This document shows positions 8,665 to 17,957 of a stretch of DNA of 32,832 nt, piece by piece. The position numbers were made by a program, and so were the translations under genes. Each line of letters opens with the position of its first letter. Positions within the stretch are counted from its first letter, which is position 1. Under the pieces are notes generated by a model that worked only from the letters and a program-made list of their open reading frames with translations, was not told the origin of the DNA and searched no databases. Where the stretch lies: the NCBI RefSeq assembly GCF_023913775.1, contig NZ_JAMXAX010000062.1:1-32832 (forward strand), given 5' to 3'. This DNA comes from Acidovorax facilis (GTDB lineage Bacteria; Pseudomonadota; Gammaproteobacteria; Burkholderiales; Burkholderiaceae_C).

Positions 8665-8690
8665 TAGCACTCAATGCAGATGAGTGCTAA
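8664..8690 (+). promoter_or_regulatory. CIRCE operator (HrcA-binding inverted repeat)
   Basis: TTAGCACTC at 8664-8672 and GAGTGCTAA at 8682-8690, separated by exactly 9 bp, form the full consensus CIRCE element with no mismatch. HrcA represses chaperonin operons through this site in many bacteria. It lies 83 bp upstream of the groES ATG. hrcA itself is not in the window. Confidence 0.97.
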
Positions 8691-8773
8691 CAATCTCTGC
8701 TGTAGTTGGTAGTGCCCGCATCTGCGGGCACCTTGTTGATATAGCAATCCTTTTTGTAATCAGGAGTAATGCA

Positions 8774-9064
8774 ATGAACCTTCGCCCTCTGCACGATCGC
8801 GTGATCGTCAAGCGTATCGAAAGCGAAACCACGACCGCCTCGGGCATCGTGATCCCTGACAACGCCGCTGAAAAGCCCGATCAAGGTGAAGTGCTGGCCG
8901 TCGGCCCAGGCAAGAAGAACGACAAGGGCGACGTGATCGCCCTGAACGTGAAGGTCGGTGACCGCGTTCTGTTCGGCAAGTACTCGGGCCAGACCGTCAA
9001 GGTCAACGGCGATGAGCTGCTGGTCATGAAGGAAGACGATCTGTTCGCAGTGGTCGAGAAGTAA
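8774..9064 (+). CDS. groES: Co-chaperonin GroES
   Basis: A 96-residue Cpn10, the full usual length. It starts [14 protein letters not shown], has the mobile-loop region [18 protein letters not shown] (about 16-33), and ends with DDLFAVVEK. The heptameric lid closes the GroEL folding chamber in the cytoplasm. The ATG at 8774 has AGGAG at 8762-8766 with a 7-nt spacer; the reading frame is open further upstream, but that stretch is the promoter/operator region and is not coding. It is cotranscribed with groEL, which starts 94 nt downstream, and is controlled by the CIRCE element and probably sigma32. Confidence 0.98.
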   Translation: MNLRPLHDRVIVKRIESETTTASGIVIPDNAAEKPDQGEVLAVGPGKKNDKGDVIALNVKVGDRVLFGKYSGQTVKVNGDELLVMKEDDLFAVVEK

Positions 9065-9082
9065 TTCTCCCGCTGATTCGCT

Positions 9083-10811
<1,729 letters not shown>

Positions 10812-10862
10812 TGGCCGGCCGCTCCAGGTGGAACCCAGGTTCTGCCCGGTAGCCCCAAAAGA

Positions 10863-10896
10863 AACCCCGCAGGTTGCAAAACCTGCGGGGTTTTTT
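10863..10896 (+). terminator. groESL rho-independent terminator
   Basis: A perfect 13-bp stem (AACCCCGCAGGTT at 10863-10875 with its complement at 10880-10892), a GCAA tetraloop, and a run of six T at 10891-10896. It lies 52 nt after the groEL stop. Confidence 0.95.
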
Positions 10897-10959
10897 CCTT
10901 GCCGGGCCGACATCCACGGGTGAATGCCGCCGGAGCAGCAGATCGCCCCGATGGGTCGG

Positions 10960-13065
10960 TCAGAACCTGTAGGTCGCGCTCAGCACCACATTGCGCCGTG
11001 TCGCCCACCAGCAGTCACCACGCGCCAGACAGGTGCTCATGTACTTCTTGTCGGCCAGGTTGCTGATATTGAGCGCGTAGCGCCAGTCCTGGCTGTCGTA
11101 GGCCAGCAGCGCATCCACCACACCGGCCGCCGGAACCTCGGGCCCCGTGCCGTCGCGGAACGACGACAGCCAGCGGTACCCCGCACCGGCCGAGAAGCCG
11201 CGCACGCCGCCAATGGAGAACCGGTACACGCCCCACACGGCCGCCTGGTGGCGCGGCAGGTTTTCCAGCAGCGGATCGACGTCCGTGTAGTTGTAGTGGG
11301 CGGTCAGGTCAAACGCCGTAGCCACGCGCGCCTTGTATTCCAGCTCCAGGCCCTTGTTGCGGGTCTGGCCCACCTGCAGCGAGTTGTCGGGGTTGGTCGG
11401 GTCGGCCACCTTCTGGTTCTTTTCCTTGAGGTCGTACACCGCCGCCGTGAACTGGGTGGCGCTGCCTGCGGGGGCGTACTTCACGCCCACTTCGATCTGC
11501 TCGCCTTCCAGCGGCTTGAAACGCTGGCCGTAGGTATTGGTGCCGCTCACCGGGCTGAAGGACTCTGCGTAGCTGACGTAGGGTGTCCAGCCTCCGGCCA
11601 GCTGGTACATCACGCCCAGGCGCTTCGTGGTGTCGCTCGTGCGGTCATCTGACTGGCCCGCCAGGCTGTTCACGGCGCGGTCGTAGCGCAGGCCGGCGAT
11701 GAAGATCCAGCGGCCCCATTTCATCTGGTCCTGCACATACAGGCCATTCTGGCGCTGCACGTTCTCGGGTTTCGCGATAAGCGTCGGATTCAAGACGTTG
11801 CCGTACACCGGGGCGTAGGCATCGATGGGCGCGTTGTATGCGTCGTCGGCCTCGTTTTTGTTTTCGGTCTGCCGGTTCCAGTCCACGCCCAGCAGCAGCT
11901 GGTGGCTCAGGGCCCCGGTGGTGAGATTGCCCTGCAGATGGGTGTCCACCGCGGCCATGCGCGTGCGCGTGATGTTCTTGCCGTACAGGCGGCCGATCAG
12001 CCGCTGGTTGACGGGGTCTGCACCCCAGCCGCCGGGGATAGTGAAGAAGTCGGCGTAGTGGTAGCCACCGCGATTTTCGTTGCGGGCCAGGCGCAGGTTC
12101 TGGCGCACGGCCCACGCGTCGTTGAAACGGTGCTCGAACAGGTAGCCGATGGATTCCCGGTCACTGTCGTAATAGTCGCCGGGCTCTCCGATGAAGCGGC
12201 TGATGGGCAGCATGCCGTTGGGATTGGGCAGCAGCGTGCCTGACCAGGGCAGGAACTGCGAGGTGGTGCCACTGCGGTCCTGCTGCCAATGGGCCTGCAG
12301 GACCAGCGATGTGGCCGCACTGGGCCGCCAGGCCAGGGACGGAGCGATCAGGCGGCGGTCGTCCGGCACGTGGTCCACCTGGGTATTGGCATCGCGCGCC
12401 ACCGCCACCAGACGGTACGACCATTCACCATCCGCGGTGAGGGGGCCGGTCAGGTCGGCCTGCAGCTGCTTGCGGCCCCAACTGCCAAGCTGCACGCCCA
12501 CTTCGCGCTGCGCTTCTTGCTGTGGGCGCTTGCTCACCATGTTGACCACGCCTGCCACCGTACCTGCGCCGAACAACATGCCCGAAGGGCCGCGAAGCAC
12601 TTCGATGCGCTCCAGCGCATAGGGCTCTGCAGGGGTGGTGCTGGTGTAGTAGTTGTAGTTCTGGCGCAGCCCGTCGAGATAGGTGTCCGGGGTGCTGCCA
12701 CGCACCCGGACGCTGTCGGCGCGGCTGTCCAGGCCATACGCATCGCTGCGCACCCCTGCCGCGTACAGCAGCGCGCCCTGGAACGTGGTGGCGCCCTGGT
12801 CCACCAGCTGATCGCGCGTAACCACCGTCACGGACTGGGGGGTTTCGGCCAGGGGCGTGTCGGTCTTGGTGCCCGTGGCCGCGTTGCGGGCACGGTAGCC
12901 GACCACCGGCGCGGTGGCCGATTCTTTCTCGGCGCTCGCGTCCACACGCACCTCGGACAAGGTGGCTCCCACGTCCTGGGCCTGGGCCGCGACCCAGGCG
13001 GGGACGCCTCCAAAAGCCAAGGCAATACCAATGCAGACTGCTGTCCGCTGATTTTGGAGTTTCAT
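10960..13065 (-). CDS. TonB-dependent siderophore receptor
   Basis: About 701 residues: a signal peptide (MKLQNQRTAV, then a hydrophobic stretch ending near AAQAQD), a possible TonB-box segment, and a plug domain with TPQSVTVVTRDQL, then RIEVLRGPSGMLFGAGTVAGVVNMVSK split over the usual plug motif. A 22-strand-type barrel follows, with a Cys pair close to the C-terminus (STCLARGDCWW) and a terminal Phe (ATYRF), both usual for FhuA/FpvA-type receptors. It would import a ferric siderophore across the outer membrane with TonB energy; the ligand cannot be told. I chose the ATG at 13065; a TTG three codons upstream is possible, and neither has a clear Shine-Dalgarno. It stands alone, convergent with groEL, behind a Fur-box-like site. 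Confidence 0.93.
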   Translation of the reverse strand: MKLQNQRTAVCIGIALAFGGVPAWVAAQAQDVGATLSEVRVDASAEKESATAPVVGYRARNAATGTKTDTPLAETPQSVTVVTRDQLVDQGATTFQGALLYAAGVRSDAYGLDSRADSVRVRGSTPDTYLDGLRQNYNYYTSTTPAEPYALERIEVLRGPSGMLFGAGTVAGVVNMVSKRPQQEAQREVGVQLGSWGRKQLQADLTGPLTADGEWSYRLVAVARDANTQVDHVPDDRRLIAPSLAWRPSAATSLVLQAHWQQDRSGTTSQFLPWSGTLLPNPNGMLPISRFIGEPGDYYDSDRESIGYLFEHRFNDAWAVRQNLRLARNENRGGYHYADFFTIPGGWGADPVNQRLIGRLYGKNITRTRMAAVDTHLQGNLTTGALSHQLLLGVDWNRQTENKNEADDAYNAPIDAYAPVYGNVLNPTLIAKPENVQRQNGLYVQDQMKWGRWIFIAGLRYDRAVNSLAGQSDDRTSDTTKRLGVMYQLAGGWTPYVSYAESFSPVSGTNTYGQRFKPLEGEQIEVGVKYAPAGSATQFTAAVYDLKEKNQKVADPTNPDNSLQVGQTRNKGLELEYKARVATAFDLTAHYNYTDVDPLLENLPRHQAAVWGVYRFSIGGVRGFSAGAGYRWLSSFRDGTGPEVPAAGVVDALLAYDSQDWRYALNISNLADKKYMSTCLARGDCWWATRRNVVLSATYRF

Positions 13066-13081
13066 GATTTTCAAGAATAGA

Positions 13082-13100
13082 AATAAGAATGATTACTATT
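13082..13100 (-). promoter_or_regulatory. Fur-box-like operator upstream of the siderophore receptor
   Basis: On the minus strand the site reads AATAGTAATCATTCTTATT, matching 12 of 19 positions of the Fur consensus GATAATGATAATCATTATC, and it sits in an AT-rich patch 17 nt before the receptor start. An outer pair AGAATAG / CTATTCT also brackets it. Fur repression under iron sufficiency is expected for this gene family, which supports the call, but the match alone is moderate. Confidence 0.6.
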
Positions 13101-13184
13101 CTAAAAATCAAACCACACAGGTGCGCGCTTCAGACACAAGATGTCGTACAACAGCAACAAGTTGTGCTCGGGTCCCAGTGGGAT

Positions 13185-13243
13185 TGCTTCTATTTTTATA
13201 GCTATTTGCGCTTATCAATAAAGCGCTAGAGCCACTTTTGACC
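13185..13243. repeat. Dispersed intergenic palindromic repeat, family A, copy 2
   Basis: Contains TGCTTCTATT, TATAGCT, then the stem arms GCGCTT (13208-13213) and AAGCGC (13221-13226), then GCTAGAGCC. It lies in the 323-bp gap between the siderophore receptor and the DUF805 gene; apart from this repeat, the Fur-like site and the terminator at 13309, I see nothing else in that gap. Confidence 0.85.
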
Positions 13244-13308
13244 AATATGCGCGCTGAGCAAGGTTGCGGCACCTCTCTGGTACCTCGGAGCCACCGCCAC
13301 ACCCCCAC

Positions 13309-13344
13309 AAAAAAAAGCCCGCTGACCGTAAGGCCAGCGGGCTT
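13309..13344 (-). terminator. Terminator after the DUF805 gene
   Basis: A 10-bp stem AAGCCCGCTG (13315-13324) / CAGCGGGCTT (13335-13344), extended by two inner C-G pairs around a GTAA loop. Read on the minus strand it is followed by eight T (the A run 13309-13316). It lies 45 nt beyond the DUF805 stop. Confidence 0.88.
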
Positions 13345-13388
13345 GGCGCGGGCGGACTCAGAGAGAGCCCGCAGCGGCGTCGCAAAGA

Positions 13389-13688
13389 TCAGCCCTCGCT
13401 GGGCTGCACCCACCAGTAGATCAGCACCAGCACGCCGATGCCGGTCAGCGTCAGCAGTTGCCACCAGCCCGAGCGGCCAATGTCGTGCAGTCGGCGCGCG
13501 CCCACGGCGAATGCGGGCAGCAGCAGTGCAATGGAGACGATGCCGGAGACCACGTCACCCAGGAAGCTGGCGATCACCATGACGATGATCTGGAACAGGA
13601 AAAACCACCAGAACTCGGAGCGCACGGCGCGGCCCGAGAAACCCGCGTACTGCCCCAGGCAGCTTTTGATAGCCGAAACAAAATCCAT
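13389..13688 (-). CDS. DUF805 family inner-membrane protein
   Basis: A 99-residue protein beginning MDFVSAIKSCLGQYAGFSGRA, with the DUF805 hallmarks GRAVRSEFWWFFLF, a central hydrophobic hairpin, ARRLHDIGRSGWWQLL and a final membrane segment LIYWWVQPSEG. The family (E. coli YhaH/YhaI) has three to four membrane segments and no settled function. The ATG at 13688 is supported by GGAG six bases upstream; the frame is open further up but without a ribosome binding site. It is a single-gene unit closed by its own terminator. Confidence 0.9.
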   Translation of the reverse strand: MDFVSAIKSCLGQYAGFSGRAVRSEFWWFFLFQIIVMVIASFLGDVVSGIVSIALLLPAFAVGARRLHDIGRSGWWQLLTLTGIGVLVLIYWWVQPSEG

Positions 13689-13833
13689 ACTGAACTCCCT
13701 CTCTTTGAAACGTGAAGCCGTTGTGGCAGGGCCAAGCCCCGCGCCATGATAGGGGCGCGCAGGGCAGCAAGTCCACACGCCCAGTCACCCCACCGACTAC
13801 GCCTCTCTCTGCAGGCAGACCAGGGAACAACGG

Positions 13834-13892
13834 ATGCTTCTATTCTTATAGCTATCAGCGCTTACAGGACAAGCGCTAGAGCCCTATTTCGC
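13834..13892. repeat. Dispersed intergenic palindromic repeat, family A, copy 3
   Basis: Contains TGCTTCTATT, TATAGCTAT, arms GCGCTT (13858-13863) and AAGCGC (13871-13876), then GCTAGAGCC. The loop differs from copy 2 while the arms are kept. It lies immediately downstream of eda (the eda stop is at 13910-13912) and upstream of the DUF805 gene. Confidence 0.85.
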
Positions 13893-13909
13893 CTCAAATC
13901 CTGGAAAAC

Positions 13910-14575
13910 TCACACGGCCTTGCGCAGCGCATGCGTCTCGCGCGCCAGCTGGGTGATGCGCGCCCAGTCGCCCGCACGCACGGCGTCGGCGGGCGTCAGC
14001 CACGAACCGCCCACGCAGCGCACATTGGGCAGCGCCAGGTAGTTGGGCGCAGTGGCCAGGCTGATGCCACCCGTGGGGCAAAAGCTGACCTGGCCAAACG
14101 GACTGGCCCAGGCCTTGAGCAAAGGGATGCCGCCCGCGGCCTCGGCCGGGAAGAGCTTCAGGAACGAGAACCCATCGGCCAGCGCGGCCATGATTTCGCT
14201 GGACGTGGCCACACCGGGCAGAAGCGGCAAATTCAGGCCCTTGCAGGCGCCGCCCACTTCGGAGGTGTAACCCGGGCTCACCGCAAAACGTGCACCGGCC
14301 TCGCTCGCGCGGCGCGCATCGTCGGCGTTGAGCACCGTGCCCACGCCCACCACGGCCTCGGGCAAATTGCGCGCAATGGCTTCGATGGCGGGCAGGCCAG
14401 CAGCGGTGCGCAGTGTGACTTCCAGCACCTTCACGCCACCGGCCAGCAGCGCCTCGGCCAGGGGCAGTGCGTCTTCCACGCGGTCGATCACGATGACGGG
14501 GATGACGGGGCCATGGCTGGCGATGTCGAGAGGATTCATGGGCGTAGCGGAAGCAGAGGAAGAGTTCAAAGCCAT
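13910..14575 (-). CDS. eda: 2-dehydro-3-deoxy-6-phosphogluconate (KDPG) aldolase
   Basis: A 221-residue class I aldolase that splits KDPG into pyruvate and glyceraldehyde-3-phosphate, the last ED step. Visible are VLEVTLRT (catalytic Glu and substrate-binding Arg), [16 protein letters not shown], and FLKLFPAE with the Schiff-base Lys, then FCPTGGIS phosphate binding. The length is near the family norm, with a short extra N-terminus. The ATG at 14575 has AAGGAG seven bases upstream. The gene overlaps the 3' end of edd by 10 nt, so the two are made from one message with coupled translation. Confidence 0.96.
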   Translation of the reverse strand: MALNSSSASATPMNPLDIASHGPVIPVIVIDRVEDALPLAEALLAGGVKVLEVTLRTAAGLPAIEAIARNLPEAVVGVGTVLNADDARRASEAGARFAVSPGYTSEVGGACKGLNLPLLPGVATSSEIMAALADGFSFLKLFPAEAAGGIPLLKAWASPFGQVSFCPTGGISLATAPNYLALPNVRCVGGSWLTPADAVRAGDWARITQLARETHALRKAV

Positions 14576-16335
14576 GTGCAGGCTCCTTGTTCGGCACCGC
14601 CTGCGTGGCGGCGAAAGTTGGTAAACAGTTCCCGGCCAAAGCCGGTGGCGGGAGGCGCGGTGTACGGCGCCACGGGGCGGGCGGCCCAGGTGGCTTCGTC
14701 GACCAGCACATCGAGCGTGCCCGCCACAGCGTCCACCCGCACGATGTCGCCGTCGAGCACCTTGGCCAGCGGGCCACCGGCCAGCGCCTCGGGCGTGACG
14801 TGGATGGCGGCAGGCACCTTGCCCGATGCGCCGCTCATGCGGCCGTCGGTGACCAGCGCCACCTTGAAGCCCTGGTTCTGCAGCACGGCCAGCGGCGGGG
14901 TGAGCTTGTGCAGCTCGGGCATGCCATTGGCCTGCGGGCCCTGAAAGCGCACAACGGCCACCATGTCCTGCTGCACCTCGCCCGCAGCAAAGGCGGCGAG
15001 CAAAGCCTCTTGCGAATCGAACACGCGCGCAGGCGCTTCGATGATGTGGCGGTCTTCGGGCACGGCCGACACCTTGATCACCGCGCGACCCAGGCGCCCT
15101 TGCAGCAGGCGAAGACCGCCGGTGGGCGAGAACGGCCGGGTCACGGGGCGCAACACGGTTTCGTCACCCGACACCGCCGGAGCGCCCTGCCCGCCTGCGG
15201 CAATGCCGCCGGTGTTCACGCTCATCACATCGGGGTGCATGAAGCCGCCGGACAGCAGCTCGCGCAGGATCCATGCGGGGCCGCCTGCGGCCTGGAACTG
15301 GTTCACGTCGGCATCGCCATTGGGGTACACGCGGGCCAGCAGCGGCACGGCGGACGACAGCTCGTCAAAGTCCGACCAGTCGATCAGGATGCCCGCGCTG
15401 CGCGCAATGGCCACCCAGTGGATCAGATGGTTGGTGGAGCCGCCCGTGGCCAGCAAGGCCACCATGGCATTGACGATGCAGCGCTCGTCCACCACGCGCC
15501 CGATGGGCGCGAAGCGCGCACCGCGCTTGCCAATGTCGAGCACCGTGCGCACGGCCTGGCGCGTGAAGGCTTCGCGCTCTTCAGTGCCGGGCGGTGCAAA
15601 GGCCGCGCCGGGCACGTGCAGGCCCATGGCTTCCAGCAGCATCTGGTTGCTGTTGGCCGTGCCGTAGAAGGTGCAGGTGCCGGGGCTGTGGTACGCGGCC
15701 GATTCGGCTTTCAGCAGCTCATCGCGCCCCACCAGCCCTTGCGCGTACTGTTCGCGCACCTTGGATTTGTCCTTGTTCGACAGGCCCGTGCCCATGGGAC
15801 CTGCGGGCACAAACACGCAAGGCAGGTGCCCGTAGTGCAGCGCACCGATCAAAAGGCCTGGCACGATCTTGTCGCACACGCCCAGCAGCAGCGCGCCATC
15901 GAACACGTCATGGGACAGCGCTACCGCAGTGGCCATGGCAATGGCATCGCGGGAGAACAGCGACAGCTCCATGCCGGGCGTGCCCTGCGTCACGCCATCG
16001 CACATGGCAGGCACGCCGCCTGCCACCTGCACCGTGGCGCCGTGCTGGGCGGCCTCATCCCGCAGCACGGCGGGGTAACTTTGGTAGGGCTGGTGGGCCG
16101 ACAACATGTCGTTGTAGGCCGTGACCACGCCAATGTTGGGCGCCTTTTCGACCGTGATCTTGAACTTGTCGGCGCCGGGTAGCGCGGCATAGGCATGGGC
16201 CAGATTGGCACAGCCCATGCGGTCTTGTGCGGGCTTGCGGGCGATCATGGCGTCGATGCCTGCGAGGTAAGCGCCGCGGGTGTCTGCGCTGCGCTGGACA
16301 ATGCGCTCGGTCACGCGCGCTACAACTGGGTGCAT
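14566..16335 (-). CDS. edd: 6-phosphogluconate dehydratase
   Basis: A 589-residue IlvD/Edd-family [4Fe-4S] dehydratase converting 6-phosphogluconate to KDPG in the cytoplasm. Conserved pieces include [17 protein letters not shown], the cluster-ligand regions [10 protein letters not shown] and [10 protein letters not shown], then [12 protein letters not shown] and the C-terminal [18 protein letters not shown] place the start at the ATG at 16335, preceded by GGAG with a 6-nt spacer, rather than the ATG 12 nt upstream, which lacks one. It is the first gene of the edd-eda pair, divergent from the SMP-30 lactonase gene with a HexR-like site between them. Confidence 0.96.
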   Translation of the reverse strand: MHPVVARVTERIVQRSADTRGAYLAGIDAMIARKPAQDRMGCANLAHAYAALPGADKFKITVEKAPNIGVVTAYNDMLSAHQPYQSYPAVLRDEAAQHGATVQVAGGVPAMCDGVTQGTPGMELSLFSRDAIAMATAVALSHDVFDGALLLGVCDKIVPGLLIGALHYGHLPCVFVPAGPMGTGLSNKDKSKVREQYAQGLVGRDELLKAESAAYHSPGTCTFYGTANSNQMLLEAMGLHVPGAAFAPPGTEEREAFTRQAVRTVLDIGKRGARFAPIGRVVDERCIVNAMVALLATGGSTNHLIHWVAIARSAGILIDWSDFDELSSAVPLLARVYPNGDADVNQFQAAGGPAWILRELLSGGFMHPDVMSVNTGGIAAGGQGAPAVSGDETVLRPVTRPFSPTGGLRLLQGRLGRAVIKVSAVPEDRHIIEAPARVFDSQEALLAAFAAGEVQQDMVAVVRFQGPQANGMPELHKLTPPLAVLQNQGFKVALVTDGRMSGASGKVPAAIHVTPEALAGGPLAKVLDGDIVRVDAVAGTLDVLVDEATWAARPVAPYTAPPATGFGRELFTNFRRHAGGAEQGACTWL

Positions 16336-16404
16336 GGAAGTCTCCATCGGTGGGTGGCAGGACCCCGTGCATGGCGCCGGAGCCCGTTGTCTGAGGCCCT
16401 AGAA

Positions 16405-16419
16405 TGTAACTCGATAACC
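16405..16419. promoter_or_regulatory. HexR-like operator between edd and the lactonase gene
   Basis: TGTAACTCGATAACC shares 12 of 15 bases with the stronger site before zwf (20987). It lies 69 nt upstream of the edd start and 15 nt upstream of the divergent lactonase ATG. It is the weakest of the four sites: its right arm departs from the palindrome at two positions. The regulator assignment is inference. Confidence 0.5.
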
Positions 16420-16434
16420 ACCCCACTTCAACCC

Positions 16435-17382
16435 ATGTCCCTGCAAACCCTGCCCCTGCCGCCCTCCGAACTGGGCGAATCACCCTTCTGGCACCCCACG
16501 GAAAAATCCCTTTACTGGTGTGACATTCAGGGACAAGCAGTACACGCATGGCATCCTGAAAGCGGTCGCCACCGGCAATGGCGCGTGCCCACTGAGCCCG
16601 GCTGCTGCGCGCCAGCGGCGGGCGGACGATTGGTAATCGGGTTACGAAACGGTTTCTACCTTCTGGATACGGCGAAGGACAGTGCCGACCCCACCGCCCT
16701 CACCTGCCTGGCCCTGCTGCCACCTGATCAGCACGACACCGCTGTGCTGCGCCTGAATGATGGCCGGTGCGACACCGCAGGCCGGTTCTGGGCGGGCTCG
16801 GTCATCACACCGCGGACCGCACCAAATGCCGCGCTGTGGTGCCTGCAGGCCGATACGGCCAGTGCCACCGGCTACCGTGTGCGCCATATGGCAGGCGACA
16901 ACTTCACCGCCAACGGCCTGGCCTTCAGCCCCGACAACCGCACGATGTATTGGTCCAACACGCCCGAGCATCGCATTGACCAGTTTGACTTTGATGTGAC
17001 TACGGGCGCAATCACCAACCGCCGCCCCTGGGTGCAGTTTGACCGCAAGGTGGAAGGCCAACCCTACGGCGGGCGGCCCGATGGCGCGGCGGTGGATGTG
17101 GAGGGGAATTACTGGGTGGCGATGTATGAGGGGGCGTGTGTGCTGCAGTTATCGCCAGCGGGTGAGGTGCTGCAGCGCATTGCCGTGCCGGTGCAATGCC
17201 CGACCATGGTGTGTTTTGGGGGAGAGGATTTGCGGACGCTGTTCATTACGTCGGCAAGGGCGGGGAGGCCGGTGGAGGAGCAGGAGGCGGAGGTTCCTGC
17301 GGGGGCACTGTTCAGCGTGCGGGTGGAGTTGGCGGGACTGCCAGTGAATTTTCTCCAAGGACAATCGACGAGCGCAGCTTAA
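16435..17382 (+). CDS. SMP-30/gluconolactonase/LRE family protein
   Basis: A 315-residue six-bladed beta-propeller lactonase. The divalent-metal residues are visible in order: Glu in LGESPFWHP, Asn in RLNDGRCD, Asn in FTANGLAFSPD, and Asp in PDGAAVDVEGNYWVA. The family hydrolyses sugar lactones such as gluconolactone. Next to edd-eda and with no pgl in the window, it may hydrolyse gluconolactone or 6-phosphogluconolactone; which one cannot be read from the sequence. The ATG at 16435 opens the conserved N-terminus, although the frame extends upstream into the edd control region; no clear Shine-Dalgarno is seen. Divergent from edd. Confidence 0.88.
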   Translation: MSLQTLPLPPSELGESPFWHPTEKSLYWCDIQGQAVHAWHPESGRHRQWRVPTEPGCCAPAAGGRLVIGLRNGFYLLDTAKDSADPTALTCLALLPPDQHDTAVLRLNDGRCDTAGRFWAGSVITPRTAPNAALWCLQADTASATGYRVRHMAGDNFTANGLAFSPDNRTMYWSNTPEHRIDQFDFDVTTGAITNRRPWVQFDRKVEGQPYGGRPDGAAVDVEGNYWVAMYEGACVLQLSPAGEVLQRIAVPVQCPTMVCFGGEDLRTLFITSARAGRPVEEQEAEVPAGALFSVRVELAGLPVNFLQGQSTSAA

Positions 17383-17398
17383 AAAAAGGCGCCTCACC

Positions 17399-17884
17399 AT
17401 GAACTACACCCTTCGAGCATGTGCCGCCTTTTTCGCGGGAAGCTGCCTAGCCTTCGACGCTTCGGCCCTCAGCATAAAGGCGCTCAGGACGCACGTTGTT
17501 CAATTCCATGAGAGTGGCGTCACCCTCGCCGCAGCAGATCGACAAGCAGTGGCCACATTTGCGGAATCTCTGCGTGAAGCGGATTGGTGTCCGCTGGTCG
17601 TTGTGATCGGTGAAGCAAAGTTTCTCATCGGCAAACACAGTACCAAAACCATGGCCGAAGCCAGAGCCGCCTATGTCACAAATCTATTGAAGCGAAACGG
17701 CGTCCCAGCCCAAGTGCTCTTCTTTTTTGTCCAACCCTCGCCCACCCTATCTGCATCGGTTGAGATTGAAGCTGTGGGCTCCCCATCAAGCCCCGGGTGC
17801 AAGCACTCCAGGACAGCGGAGGGCTTTCGTCCTTCCCCGCCCGAACTCGAACCGAACACCGGCGCCCCGGCGTTCATTCGCTAG
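17399..17884 (+). CDS. Hypothetical exported protein with a possible degenerate OmpA-like domain
   Basis: 161 residues starting with a likely signal peptide (MNYTLRACAAFFAGSCLAFDASA). The middle (about 40-110) follows the OmpA-C pattern: a hydrophobic strand, ADRQAVATFAESL, a VVVIGEAK strand where OmpA has its peptidoglycan-binding GHTD, then EARAAYVTNLLKRNGVPA. The key Asp of the GHxD motif is not present, so peptidoglycan binding is doubtful. The last 40 residues are Pro/Ser-rich and look disordered. It starts 17 nt after the lactonase stop and could be cotranscribed. Base composition is less GC-rich than its neighbours. I do not recognise a specific family; whether it is expressed is uncertain. 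Confidence 0.5.
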   Translation: MNYTLRACAAFFAGSCLAFDASALSIKALRTHVVQFHESGVTLAAADRQAVATFAESLREADWCPLVVVIGEAKFLIGKHSTKTMAEARAAYVTNLLKRNGVPAQVLFFFVQPSPTLSASVEIEAVGSPSSPGCKHSRTAEGFRPSPPELEPNTGAPAFIR

Positions 17885-17957
17885 TACGTAGCAGCGCAGC
17901 CGTCGCGCCAGAGACAAGGGCAGACATAGCATCCGTGCACCAGCACGCAGTGCTTTG

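Noticed and set aside
13066..13074. TTG at 13072-13074 as the siderophore receptor start
   Set aside because: It adds three residues before a normal signal peptide, has no ribosome binding site, and the ATG at 13065 gives a standard N-terminus.
14587..16182. 531-residue open frame on the plus strand opposite edd
   Set aside because: Antisense shadow of edd with no recognisable motif or ribosome binding site.
16387..16405. TTGTCT and TAGAAT before the lactonase gene as a promoter
   Set aside because: The spacing is only 7 bp, far too short for sigma70.
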